Shown here: positions 1 to 11,836 of the stretch, piece by piece
How positions within the stretch are numbered: position 1 is the stretch's first letter
Layout: each line of letters begins with the position of its first letter
Assembly: GCA_963971225.1 (NCBI GenBank)
Contig: OZ020267.1
Location: 83,937,648 to 84,001,647, forward strand
Length of the DNA: 64,000 nucleotides
Direction of reading: 5' to 3'
From: Melieria omissa
Lineage: Eukaryota > Arthropoda > Insecta > Diptera > Ulidiidae
Notes under the pieces: model-generated
Seen by the model: only the letters and a program-made list of their open reading frames with translations
Database searches by the model: none
Told to the model about the DNA's origin: nothing
Position numbers and translations under genes: made by a program

Positions 1-261
1 CGATTTGCTTTCGAACCTTGGGGTATAGAAGGATGATTGATACCATTATAGAAAGCATACGAGTCTAGCTAAATAATAAGGCATAATATTATTAAAATCC
101 GTTAACGGGTCGAGATTTAACAGCCATAATTTCGATCATGCTGCCGGTGGGATATTTTTTTATTTACAAAATTAATGAAAGGTGGTCACTCTGGCTTAAT
201 TTTGACGCCATTTTGATTAAAGTGATTGTGCGTACTTAGGTTCCACAAGCATTTGATTGGT

Positions 262-296
262 TATATAGATCAGAGGTGCATTCTTTCAATCAGTCG
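262..296 (+). promoter_or_regulatory. Predicted Pol II core promoter (TATA + Inr), once per unit (shown in unit 1)
   Basis: TATATA at 262-267 is followed by TCAGTC at 290-295, which fits the arthropod initiator TCAGT. The A at 292 would be +1, putting the first T of the TATA box at -30, the canonical distance. The arrangement is at unit positions 262 and 292 in most units (for example 46642 and 46672 in unit 39). The g/a variant just upstream (ggttatatag or gattatatag) leaves the TATA box intact. A motif TGGTCACTCTG at 183-193 differs by one base from Drosophila core-promoter Motif 1 (YGGTCACACTR) but is farther upstream than usual. I see no good DPE at +28 to +33. This is a motif match only; nothing shows that it is used. 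Confidence 0.4.
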
Positions 297-368
297 TTGT
301 TGTGACAGCAACGAAGCAACACGTGTGGGGGCTGCGCGGATTTTTGTTTTGTTTCCTCAAGAAATTCT

Positions 369-533
369 ATGTATGAAAAAAAATTAGATGCTTTTGTTGT
401 TGTAGTTTTTGTTTTGGCGATTGGTTGGCCTTTCGGCAATGACAAATGGGAACATTATATTTTTTTCACTTATAATTTTAAGGGTCAAGCGAAATGCACA
501 ATGTGCTTTCAACTAATTCAATTAATTAAATAA
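369..533 (+). other. 54-codon ORF downstream of the predicted promoter, once per unit (shown in unit 1)
   Basis: This ORF begins 77 nt after the predicted start site and ends at TAA 531-533. The peptide starts MYEKKLDAFVVVVFVLAIGW, with a hydrophobic run at residues ~8-20 that could be a signal or membrane segment, and has a C-x-x-C (CTMC) near residues 43-46. It resembles no family I recognise. It is open in units 1, 2, 4 and 10, the second and third units of the 11.8-26.2 kb trimer, units 25, 28 and nearly all of 29-52. It is broken in units 5, 7 and 8 (TGA inside the 16-bp insertion), 9 (1-bp deletion), 11 and its HOR copies (frameshift), 23 and 26 (16-bp insertion), 24 (TAG) and 27 (1-bp deletion plus TAG). 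Changes among open copies are largely non-synonymous (F to L, V to F, Y to S, C to F). It is more likely chance coding in a repeat than a gene. Confidence 0.2.
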
Positions 534-604
534 TTTGTTTGCATATTTTTGGGCAACTTTACATGTATTGGTTTTTGCTTTTCCATAAGAATATTTTGGG
601 CACC

Positions 605-1300
605 CCCTAATATAGATGTATCATGTGGTCGATATCACTATTCCACAACGAAATTCTCCTGCATTATTTGAGATAGCGAGAAGATTGACCCCATTTATGA
701 AAGCTCAAAACTCCAGCTAGGTTTTAAGGTTGATATTTTTTCTATAAACCTAGAATCATCATATTTTACAAGCATTTTATCGATTTTGCAGTAGGCAGCC
801 ATTTAATGTCACCCTTGCGCATCGATCTGTTCATGATTGCCGAATAGTAATGAAATTATTGATTTAATTTGATAAAGCTGCAGTCTCTAGCTACATTTTA
901 AGGGGTTTTTTATTAACGTAACCCATACCGTTTGGAATCTATAAGCACTTTAGTGGTGAGTGTGTATTTTGTAATAGGCAGTTTTTCAATGTTATCCTTG
1001 CGCATCGATATGCTCATTATTCCTGAAGGATAATGAAAAGTTAGGGACCAATATAGAAAGCATAAGACTCTGGCTAAATTTTAAGGGGTCAATTATTAAT
1101 ATGCACTTATGCATTTGGTGTTGACAAGCATTTTAGTGGTTGCACCCAAGTAGCAATTTTTTCAAAGTCACCGTTCCAAATCGATTTGCTTTCGAACCTT
1201 GGGGTATAGAAGGATGATTGATACCATTATAGAAAGCATACGAGTCTAGCTAAATAATAAGGCATAATATTATTAAAATCCGTTAACGGGTCGAGATTTA
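605..1300 (+). repeat. Internal ~175-185 bp subrepeats (shown in units 1/2)
   Basis: About four degenerate subrepeats lie end to end here, and the same block recurs in every unit. Anchors are acaagcattttat at 768, ataagcactttagtgg at 941 and acaagcattttagtgg at 1124, giving spacings of 173 and 183 bp. Each subrepeat then has a catcgat/aatcgat core (near 820, 1003 and 1180) and a tail of the form aaagc..ctc..gcta..ttttaagg (near 701, 876, 1058 and 1237). The first (~605-767) and fourth (~1124-1300, crossing the unit boundary at 1182) are the most diverged. The present 1.18 kb unit therefore looks like a higher-order product of an older ~180-bp satellite. Boundaries are judged by eye. Confidence 0.75.
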
Positions 1301-2361
1301 ACAGCCATAATTTCGATCATGCTGCCGGTGGGATATTTTTTTATTTACAAAATTATTGAAAGGTGGTCACTCTGGCTTAATTTTGACGCCATTTTGATTA
1401 AAGTGATTGTGCGTACTTAGGTTCCACAAGCATTTGATTGGTTATATAGATCAGAGGTGCATTCTTTCAATCAGTCGTTGTTGTGACAGCAACGAAGCAA
1501 CACGTGTGGGGGCTGCGCGGATTTTTGTTTTGTTTCCTCAAGAAATTCTATGTATGAAAAAAAATTAGATGCTTTTGTTGTTGTAGTTTTTGTTTTGGCG
1601 ATTGGTTGGCCTTTCGGCAATGACAAATGGGAACATTATATTTTTTTCACTTATAATTTTAAGGGTCAAGCGAAATGCACAATGTGCTTTCAACTAATTC
1701 AATTAATTAAATAATTTGTTTGCATATTTTTGGGCAACTTTACATGTATTGGTTTTTGCTTTTCCATAAGAATATTTTGGGCACCCCTAATATAGATGTA
1801 TCATGTGGTCGATATCACTTTTCCACAACGAAATTCTGCTGCATTATTTGAGATAGCGAGAAGATTGACCCCATTTATGAAAGCTCAAAACTCCAGCTAG
1901 GTTTTAAGGTTGATATTTTTTCTATAAACCTAGAATCATCATATTTTACAAGCATTTTATCGATTTTGCAGTAGGCAGCCATTTAATGTCAGTTTTGCGC
2001 ATCGAATTGTTCATGATTGCCGATTAGTAATGAAATTATTGATTTAATTTGATAAAGCTGCAATCTCTAGCTACATTTTAAGGGGTTTTTTATTAATGTA
2101 ACCCATACCGTTTGGAATCTATAAGCACTTTAGTGGTGAGTGTGTATTTTGTAATAGGCAGTTTTTCAATGTTATCCTTGCGCATCGATATGCTCATTAT
2201 TCCTGAAGGATAATGAAAAGTTAGGGACCAATATAGAAAGCATAAGACTCTGGCTAAATTTTAAGGGGTCAATTATTAATATGCACTTATGCATTTGGTG
2301 TTGACAAGCATTTTAGTGGTTGCACCCAAGTAGCAATTTTTTCAAAGTCACCGTTCCAAAT

Positions 2362-3521
2362 CGATTTGCTTTCGAACCTTGGGGTATAGAAGGATGATTG
2401 ATACCATTATAGAAAGCATACGAGTCTAGCTAAATAATAAGGCATAATATTATTAAAATCCGTTAACGGGTCGAGATTTAACAGCCATAATTTCGATCAT
2501 GCTGGCGGTGGGATATTTTTTTTATTTACCAAATTGGTGAAAGGTGGTCACTCTGGCTTAATTTTGACGCCATTTTGATTAAAGTGATTGTGCGTACTTA
2601 GGTTCCACAAGCATTTGATTGATTATATAGATCAGAGGTGCATTCTTTCAATCAGTCGTTGTTGTGACAGCAACAAAGCAACACGTGTGGGGCTGCGCGG
2701 ATTTTTGTTTTGTTGCCTCAAGAAATTGTATGTATGAAAAAAAATTAGATGCTTTTATTGTTGTAGTTTTTGTGTTGGCGTTATACATTATATACATTAT
2801 ATTTTTTTCACTTATAATTTTAAGGGTCAAGCGAAATGCACAATGTGCTTTCAACTAATTCAATTAATTAAATAATTTGTTTGCATTTTTTGGGCAACTT
2901 TACATGTATTGGTTTTTGCTTTTCCATAAGAAGATTTTTGGCACCCCTGATATAGATGTATCATGTGGTCGATATCACTTTTCCACAACGAAATTCTCCT
3001 GCATTATTTGAGATAGCGAGAAGATTGACCCCATTTATGAAAGCTCAAAACTCCAGCTAGGTTTTAAGGTTATTATTTTTTCTATAAACCTAGAATCATC
3101 ATATTTTACAAGCATTTTATCGATTTTGCAGTAGGCAGCCATTTAATGTCACTCTTGCGCATCGATCTGTTCATGATTGCCTAATAGTAATCAAATTATT
3201 GATTGAATTTGATAAAGCTGCAATCTCTAGCTACATTTTAAGGGGTTTTTTATTAACGTAACCCATACCGTTTGGAATCTATAAGCACTTTAGTGGTGAG
3301 TGTGTATTTTGTAATAGGCAGTTTTTCAATGTTATCCTTGCGCATCGATATGCTCATTATTCCTGAAGGATAATGAAAAGTTAGGGACCAATATAGAAAG
3401 CATAAGACTCTGGCTAAATTTTAAGGGGTCAATTATTAATATGCACTTATGCATTTGGTGTTGACAAGCATTTTAGTGGTTGCACCCAAGTAGCAATTTT
3501 TTCAAAGTCACCGTTCCAAAT
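2362..3521 (+). repeat. Short variant unit 3 (1160 bp) with rearranged core
   Basis: Between about 2780 and 2805 the usual segment containing gattggttggcctttcgg and the following ~25 bases is replaced by tatacattatatacattata, leaving the unit 20 bp short. The replacement is a local duplication of the tacattata found at the right edge, which suggests a slippage or repair event. The change removes the middle of the 54-codon ORF but keeps it open for a different, hydrophobic tail. Confidence 0.85.
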
Positions 3522-5900
3522 CGATTTGCTTTCGAACCTTGGGGTATAGAAGGATGATTGATACCATTATAGAAAGCATACGAGTCTAGCTAAATAATAA
3601 GGCATAATATTATTAAAATCCGTTAACGGGTCGTGATTTAACAGCCATAATTTCGATCATGCTGCCGGGGGGATATTTTTTTTATTTACCAAATTGGTGA
3701 AAGGTGGTCACTCTGGCTTAATTTTGACGCCATTTTGATTAAAGTGATTGTGCGTACTTAGGTTCCACAAGCATTTGATTGATTATATAGATCAGAGGTG
3801 CATTCTTTCAATCAGTCGTTGTTGTGACAGCAACGAAGCAACACGTGTGGGGGCTGCGCTGATTTTTGTTTTGTTGCCTCAAGAAATTGTATGTATGAAA
3901 AACAATTAGATGCTTTTGTTGTTGTAGTTTTTGTTTTGGCGATTGGTTGGCCTTTCGGCAATGACAAATGGGAACATAATATTTTTTTCACTTATAATTT
4001 TAAGGGTCAAGCGAAATGCACAATGTGCTTTCAACTAATTCAATTAATTAAATAATTTGTTTGCATTTTTTTTGGTCAACTTTACATGTATTGGTTTTTG
4101 CTTTTCCATAACAATATTTTGGGCACCCCTGATATAGATGTATCATGTGGTCGATATCACTTTTCCACAACGAAATTCTCCTGCATTATTTGAGATAGCG
4201 AGAAGATTAACCCCATTTATGAAAACTCAAAACTCCAGCTAGGTTTTAAGGTTATTATTTTTTCTATAAACCTAGAATCATCATATTTTACAAGCATTTT
4301 ATCGATTTTGCAGTAGGCAGCCATTTAATGTCACTCTTGCGCATCGATCTGTTCATGATTGCCGAATAGTAATCAAATTATTGATTTAATTTGATAAAGC
4401 TGCAATCTCTAGCTACATTTTAAGGGGTTTTTTATTAACGTAACCCATACCGTTTGGAATCTATAAGCACTTTAGTGGTGAGTGTGTATTTTGTAATAGG
4501 CAGTTTTTCAATGTTATCTTGCGCATCGATATGCTCATTATTCCTGAAGGATAATGAAAAGTTAGGGACCAATATAGAAAGCATAAGACTCTGGCTAAAT
4601 TTTAAGGGGTCAATTATTAATATGCACTTATGCATTTGGTGTTGACAAGCATTTTAGTGGTTGCACTCAAGTAGCAATTTTTTCAAAGTCACCGTTCCAA
4701 ATCGATTTGCTTTCGAACCTTGGGGTATAGAAGGATGATTGATACCATTATAGAAAGCATACGAGTCTAGCTAAATAATAAGGCATAATATTATTAAAAT
4801 CCGTTAACGGGTCGAGATTTAACAGCCATAATTTCGATCATGCTCTCGGTGGGATATTTTTTTTATTTACCAAATTGGTGAAAGGTGGTCACTCTGGCAT
4901 AATTTTGACGCCATTTTGATTAAAGTGATTGTGCGTACTTAGGTTCCACAAGCATTTGATTGGTTATATAGATCAGAGGTGCATTCTTTCAATCAGTCGT
5001 TGTTGTGACAGCAACGAAGCAACACGTGTGGGGGCTGCGCGGATTTTTGTTTTGTTGCCTCAAGAAATTGTATGTATGAAAAAAAATTAGATGCTTTTGT
5101 TGTTGTAGTTTTTGTGTGAATGCTTTTTTGTGTTGGCGATTGGTTGGCCTTTCGGCAATGACAAATGGGAACATAATATTTTTTTCACTTATAATTTTAA
5201 GGGTCAAGCGAAATGCACAATGTGCTTTCAACTAATTCAATTAATTAAATAATTTGTTTGCATTTTTTTTGGGCAACTTTACATGTATTGGTTTTTGCTT
5301 TTCCATAAGAAGATTTTGGGCACCCCTGATATAGATGTATCATGTGGTCGATATCACTTTTCCACAACGAAATTCTCCTGCATTATCTGAGATAGCGAGA
5401 AGATTGACCCCATTTATGAAAACTCGAAACTCCAGCTAGGTTTTAAGGTTATTATTTTTTCTATAAACCTAGAATCATCATATTTTACAAGCATTTTATC
5501 GATTTTGCAGTAGGCAGCCATTTAATGTCACTCTTGCGCATCGATCTGTTCATGATTGCCTAATAGTAATCAAATTATTGATTTTATTTGATAAAGCTGC
5601 AATCTCTAGCTACATTTTAAGGGGTTTTTTATTAACGTAACCCATACCGTTTGGAATCTATAAGCACTTTAGTGGTGAGTGTGTGTTTTGTAATAGGCAG
5701 TTTTTCAATGTTATCCTTGCGCATCGATATGCTCATTATTCCTGAAGGATAATGAAAATGTAGCGACCAATATAGAAAGCATAAGACTCTGGCTAAATTT
5801 TAAGGGGTCAATTATTAATATGCACTTATGCATTTGGTGTTGACAAGCATTTTAGTGGTTGCACCCAAGTAGCAATTTTTTCAAAGTCACCGTTCCAAAT

Positions 5901-7065
5901 CGATTTGCTTTCGAACCTTGGGGTATAGAAGGATGATTGATACCATTATAGAAAGCATACGAGTCTAGCTAAATTATAAGGCATAATATTATTAAAATCC
6001 GTTAACGGGTCGAGATTTAACAGCCATAATTTCGATCATGCTGCCGGGGGGATATTTTTTTTATTTACCAAATTGGTGAAAGGTGGTCACTCTGGCTTAA
6101 TTTTGACGCCATTTTGATTAAAGTGATTGTGCGTACTTAGGTTCCACAAGCATTTGATTGATTATATAGATCAGAGGTGCATTCTTTCAATCAGTCGTTG
6201 TTGTGACAGCAACGAAGCAACACGTGTGGGGGCTGCGCGGATTTTTGTTTTGTTGCCTCAAGAAATTGTATGTATGAAAAAAAATTAGATGCTTTTGTTG
6301 TTGTAGTTTTTGTTTTGGCGATTGGTTGGCCTTTCGGCAATGACAAATGGGAACATTATATTTTTTTCACTTATAATTTTAAGGGTCAAGCGAAATGCAC
6401 AATGTGCTTCAATTAATTAAATAATTTGTTTGCATTTTTTGGGCAACTTTACATGTATTGGTTTTTGCTTTTCCATAAGAAGATTTTGGGCACCCCTGAT
6501 ATAGATGTATCATGTGGTCGATATCACTTTTCCACAACGAAATTCTCCTGCATTATCTGAGATAGCGAGAAGATTGACCCCATTTATGAAAGCTCAAAAC
6601 TCCAGCTAGGTTTTAAGGTTATTATTTTTTCTATAAACCTAGAATCATCATATTTTACAAGCATTTTATCGATTTTGCAGTAGGCAGCCATTTAATGTCA
6701 CTTTTGCGCATCGATCTGTTCATGATTGCGGAATAGTAATCAAATTATTTAATTTGATAAAGCTGCAATCTCTAGCTACATTTTAAGGGGTTTTTTATTA
6801 ACGTAACCCATATCGTTTGGAATCTATAAGCACTTTAGTGGTGAGTGTGTATTTTGTAATAGGCAGTTTTTCAATGTTATCTTGCGCATCGATATGCTCA
6901 TTATTCCTGAAGGATAATGAAAAGGTGGGGACCAATATAGAAAGCATAAGACTCTGGCTAAATTTTAAGGGGTCAATTATTAATATGCACTTATGCATTT
7001 GGTGTTGACAAGCATTTTAGTGGTTGCACCCAAGTAGCAATTTTTTCAAAGTCACCGTTCCAAAT
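5901..7065 (+). repeat. Short variant unit 6 (1165 bp) with two small deletions
   Basis: About 10 bp are missing near 6408 (gtgcttcaattaattaa in place of gtgctttcaactaattcaa...), and 4 bp are missing near 6748 (attatttaattt in place of attgatttaattt). The first deletion shortens the 54-codon ORF. Confidence 0.85.
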
Positions 7066-10000
7066 CGATTTGCTTTCGAACCTTGGGGTATAGAAGGATG
7101 ATTGATACCATTATAGAAAGCATACGAGTCTAGCTAAATAATAAGGCATAATATTATTAAAATCAGTTAACGGGTCGAGATTTAACAGCCATAATTTCGA
7201 TCATGCTGGCGGTGGGATATTTTTTTTATTTACCAAATTGGTGAAAGGTGGTCACTCTGGCATAATTTTGACGCCATTTTGATTAAAGTGATTGTGCGTA
7301 CTTAGGTTCCACAAGCATTTGATTGGTTATATAGATCAGAGGTGCATTCTTTCAATCAGTCGTTGTTGTGACAGCAACGAAGCAACACGTGTGGGGGCTG
7401 CGCGGATTTTTGTTTTGTTGCCTCAAGAAATTGTATGTATGAAAAAAAATTAGATGCTTTTGTTGTTGTAGTTTTTGTGTGAATGCTTTTTTGTGTTGGC
7501 GATTGGTTGGCCTTTCGGCAATGACAAATGGGAACATTATATTTTTTTCATTTATAATTTTAAGGGTCAAGCGAAATGCACAATGTGCTTTCAACTAATT
7601 CAATTAATTAAATAATTTGTTTGCATCTTTTGGGCAACTTTACATGTATTGGTTTTTGCTTTTCCATAAGAAGATTTTGGGCACCCCTGATATAGATGTA
7701 TCATGTGGTCGATATCACTTTTCCACAACGAAATTCTCCTGCATTATCTGAGATAGCGAGAAGATTGACCCCATTTATGAAAGCTCAAAACTCCAGCTAG
7801 GTTTTAAGGTTATTATTTTTTCTATAAACCTAGAATCATCATATTTTACAAGCATTTTATCGATTTTGCAGTAGGCAGCCATTTAATGTCACTTTTGCGC
7901 ATCGATCTGTTCATGATTGCGGAATAGTAATCAAATTATTGATTTAACTTGATAAAGCTGCAATCTCTAGCTACATTTTAAGGGGTTTTTTATTAACGTA
8001 ACCCATACCGTTTGGAATCTATAAGCACTTTAGTGGTGAGTGTGTATTTTGTAATAGGCAGTTTTTCAATGTTATCTTGCGCATCGATATGCTCATTATT
8101 CCTGAAGGATAATGAAAAGGTAGGGACCAATATAGAAAGCATAAGACTCTGGCTAAATTTTAAGGGGTCAATTATTAATATGCACTTATGCATTTGGTGT
8201 TGACAAGCATTTTAGTGGTTGCACCCAAGTAGCAATTTTTTCAAAGTCACCGTTCCAAATCGATTTGCTTTCGAACCTTGGGGTATAGAAGGATGATTGA
8301 TACCATTATAGAAAGCATACGAGTCTAGCTAAATAATAAGGCATAATATTATTAAAATCCGTTAACGGGTCGAGATTTAACAGCCATAATTTCGATCATG
8401 CTGGCGGTGGGATATTTTTTGTATTTACCAAATTGGTGAAAGGTGGTCACTCTGGCATAATTTTGACGCCATTTTGATTAAAGTGATTGTGCGTACTTAG
8501 GTTCCACAAGCATTTGATTGGTTATATAGATCAGAGGTGCATTCTTTCAATCAGTCGTTGTTGTGACAGCAACGAAGCAACACGTGTGGGGGCTGCGCGG
8601 ATTTTTGTTTTGTTGCCTCAAGAAATTGTATGTATGAAAAAAAATTAGATGCTTTTGTTGTTGTAGTTTTTGTGTGAATGCTTTTTTGTGTTGGCGATTG
8701 GTTGGCCTTTCGGCAATGACAAATGGGAACATTATATTTTTTTCACTTATAATTTTAAGGGTCAAGCGAAATGCACAATGTGCTTTCAACTAATTCAATT
8801 AATTAAATAATTTGTTTGCATTTTTTGGGCAACTTTACATGTATTTGTTTTTGCTTTTCCATAAGAAGATTTTGGGCACCCCTGATATAGATGTATCATG
8901 TGGTCGATATCACTTTTCCACAACGAAATTCTCCTGCATTATCTGAGATAGCGAGAAGATTGACCCCATTTATGAAAGCTCAAAACTCCAGCTAGGTTTT
9001 AAGGTTATTATTTTTTCTATAAACCTAGAATCATCATATTTTACAAGCATTTTATCGATTTTGCAGTAGGCAGCCATTTAATGTCACTCTTGCGCATCGA
9101 TCTGTTCATGATTGCCGAATAGTAATCAAATTATTGATTTAATTTGATAAAGCTGCAATCTCTAGCTACATTTTAAGGGGTTTTTTATTAACGTAACCCA
9201 TACTGTTTGGAATCTATAAGCACTTTAGTGGTGAGTGTGTATTTTGTAATAGGCAGTTTTTCAATGTTATCCTTGCGCATCGATATGCTCATTATTCCTG
9301 AAGGATAATGAAAAGGTAGGGACCAATATAGAAAGCATAAGACTCTGGCTAAATTTTAAGGGGTCAATTATTAATATGCACTTATGCATTTGGTGTTGAC
9401 AAGCATTTTAGTGGTTGCACCCAAGTAGCAATTTTTTCAAAGTCACCGTTCCAAATCGATTTGCTTTCGAACCTTGGGGTATAGAAGGATGATTGATACC
9501 ATTATAGAAAGCATACGAGTCTAGCTAAATAATAAGGCATAATATTATTAAAATCCGTTAACGGGTCGAGATTTAACAGCCATAATTTCGATCATGCTGC
9601 CGGGGGGATATTTTTTTTATTTACCAAATTGGTGAAAGGTGGTGACTCTGGCTTAATTTTGACGCCATTTTGATTAAAGTGATTGTGCGTACTTAGGTTC
9701 CACAAGCATTTGATTGATTATATAGATCAGAGGTGCATCCTTTCAATCAGTCGTTGTTGTGACAGCAACGAAGCAACACGTGTGGGGGCTGCGCGGATTT
9801 TTGTTTTGTTGCCTCAAGAAATTGTATGTATGAAAAAAAATTAGATGCTTTTGTTGTTGTAGTTTTTGTGTTGGCGATTGGTTGGCCTTTCGGCAATGCA
9901 AATGGGAACATTATATTTTTTTCACTTATAATTTTAAGGGTCAAGCGCAATGCACAATGTGCTTTCAACTAATTCAATTAATTAAATAATTTGTTTGCAT

Positions 10001-11836
10001 TTTTTTTGGGCAACTTTACATGTATTGGTTTTTGCTTTTCCATAAGAAGATTTTGGGCACCCCTGATATAGATGTATCATGTGGTCGATATCACTTTTCC
10101 ACAACGAAATTCTCCTGCATTATTTGAGATAACGAGAAGATTGACCCCATTTATGAAAGCTGAAAACTCCAGCTAGGTTTTAAGGTTATTATTTTTTCTA
10201 TAAACCTAGAATCATCATATTTTACAAGCATTTTATCGATTTTGCAGTAGGCAGCCATTTAATGTCACCCTTGCGCATCGATCTGTTCATGATTGCCGAA
10301 TAGTAATCAAATTATTGATTTAATTTGATAAAGCTGCATTCTCTAGCTACATTTTAAGGGGTTTTTTTTTAACGTAACCCATACCGTTTGGAATCTATAA
10401 GCACTTTAGTGGTGAGTGTGTATTTTGTAATAGGCAGTTTTTCAATGTTATCCTTGCGCATCGATATGCTCATTATTCCTGAAGGATAATGAAAAGTTAG
10501 GGACCAATATAGAAAGCATAAGACTCTGGCTAAATTTTAAGGGGTCAATTATTAATATGCACTTATGCATTTGGTGTTGACAAGCATTTTAGTGGTTGCA
10601 CCCAAGTAGCAATTTTTTCAAAGTCACCGTTCCAAATCGATTTGCTTTCGAACCTTGGGGTATAGAAGGATGATTGATACCATTATAGAAAGCATACGAG
10701 TCTAGCTAAATAATAAGGCATAAAATTATTAAAATCCGTTAACGGGTCGAGATTTAACAGCCATAATTTCGATCATGCTGCCGGTGGGATATTTTTTTTA
10801 TTTACCAAATTGGTGAAAGGTGGTCACTCTGGCATAATTTTGACGCCATTTTGATTAAAGTGATTGTGCGTACTTAGGTTCCACAAGCATTTGATTGGTT
10901 ATATAGATCAGAGGTGCATTCTTTCAATCAGTCGTTGTTGTGACAGCAACGAAGCAACACGTGTGGGGGCTGCGCGGATTTTTGTTTTGTTGCCTCAAGA
11001 AATTGTATGTATGAAAAAAAATTAGATGCTTTTGTTGTTGTAGTTTTTGTTTTGGCGATTGGTTGGCCTTTCGGCAATGACAAATGGGAACATTATATTT
11101 TTTTCACTTATAATTTTAAGGGTCAAGCGAAATGCACAATGTGCTTTCAACTAATTCAATTAATTATTTAATTATTTATTATTATTTAATTTGTTTGCAT
11201 TTTTTTGGGCAACTTTAAATGTATTGGTTTTTGCTTTTCCATAAGAAGACTTTGGGCACCCCTGATATAGATGTATCATGTGGTCGATATCACTTTTCCA
11301 CAACGAAATTCTCCTGCATTATTTGAGATAGCGAGAAGATTGACCCCATTTATGAAAGCTCAAAACTCCAGCTAGGTTTTAAGGTTATTAGTTTTTCTAT
11401 AAACCTAGAATCATCATATTTTACAAGCATTTTATCGATTTTGCAGTAGGCAGCCATTTAATGTCACTCTTGCGCATCGATCTGTTCATGATTGCCGAAT
11501 AGTAATCAAATTATTGATTTAATTTGATAAAGCTGCAATCTCTAGCTACATTTTAAGGGGTTTTTTATTAACGTAACCCATACCGTTTGGAATCTATAAG
11601 CACTTTAGTGGTGAGTGTGTATTTTGTAATAGGCAGTTTTTCAATGTTATCCTTGCGCATCGATATGCTCATTATTCCTGAGGGATAATGAAAAGTTAGG
11701 GACCAATATAGAAAGCATAAGACTCTGGCTAAATTTTAAGGGGTCAATTATTAATATGCACTTATGCATTTGGTGTTGACAAGCATTTTAGTGGTTGCAC
11801 CCAAGTAGCAATTTTTTCAAAGTCACCGTTCCAAAT

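Larger units (their letters stand above)
116..604 (+). other. Non-subrepeat core of the satellite unit (shown in unit 1)
   Basis: This ~490-bp stretch does not visibly align with the ~180-bp subrepeats that make up the rest of the unit, although acaagcatttgattgg at 245 echoes their anchor. It holds the TATA/initiator pair, the 54-codon ORF, runs of A or T, and the sites of the two commonest length variants (at ~405-415 and ~520-535 of the unit). It may be an old insertion, or subrepeats diverged beyond recognition by eye. I see no terminal inverted repeats or target duplications at its edges. Confidence 0.45.
1..11164 (+). repeat. Left satellite domain: heterogeneous units 1-10
   Basis: Units here differ more from each other than those to the right. 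Units 1 and 2 resemble the right-hand domain (ttcctcaagaaattctatg form). Units 5, 7 and 8 carry a 16-bp insertion reading gtgtgaatgctttttt just after gttgttgtagttttt; units 5-6 and 7-8 lie about one dimer apart (2363 bp from unit 5 to unit 7). Units 3 and 6 have deletions. Unit 10 (from 10638) switches near 11165 to the form of the third unit of the following higher-order repeat. No gene is supported; ORFs of 63-80 codons here recur with the repeat period. Confidence 0.9.

Noticed and set aside
4435..4645. Paired 63- and 66-codon ORFs on opposite strands (also in units 6, 7 and 25)
   Set aside because: They lie in the degenerate subrepeats and depend on a single missing c (gttatcttgcg instead of gttatccttgcg). 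They are chance frames in a repeat.
4989..5231. 80-codon minus-strand ORF (MKAHCAFRLTLKII...) recurring in units 5, 7, 8, 11, 14, 17, 20, 23 and 26
   Set aside because: It is present only because the 16-bp insertion opens the frame, it repeats with the array period, it has low-complexity K/Q/T composition and it matches no family I know. It is antisense to the predicted promoter.
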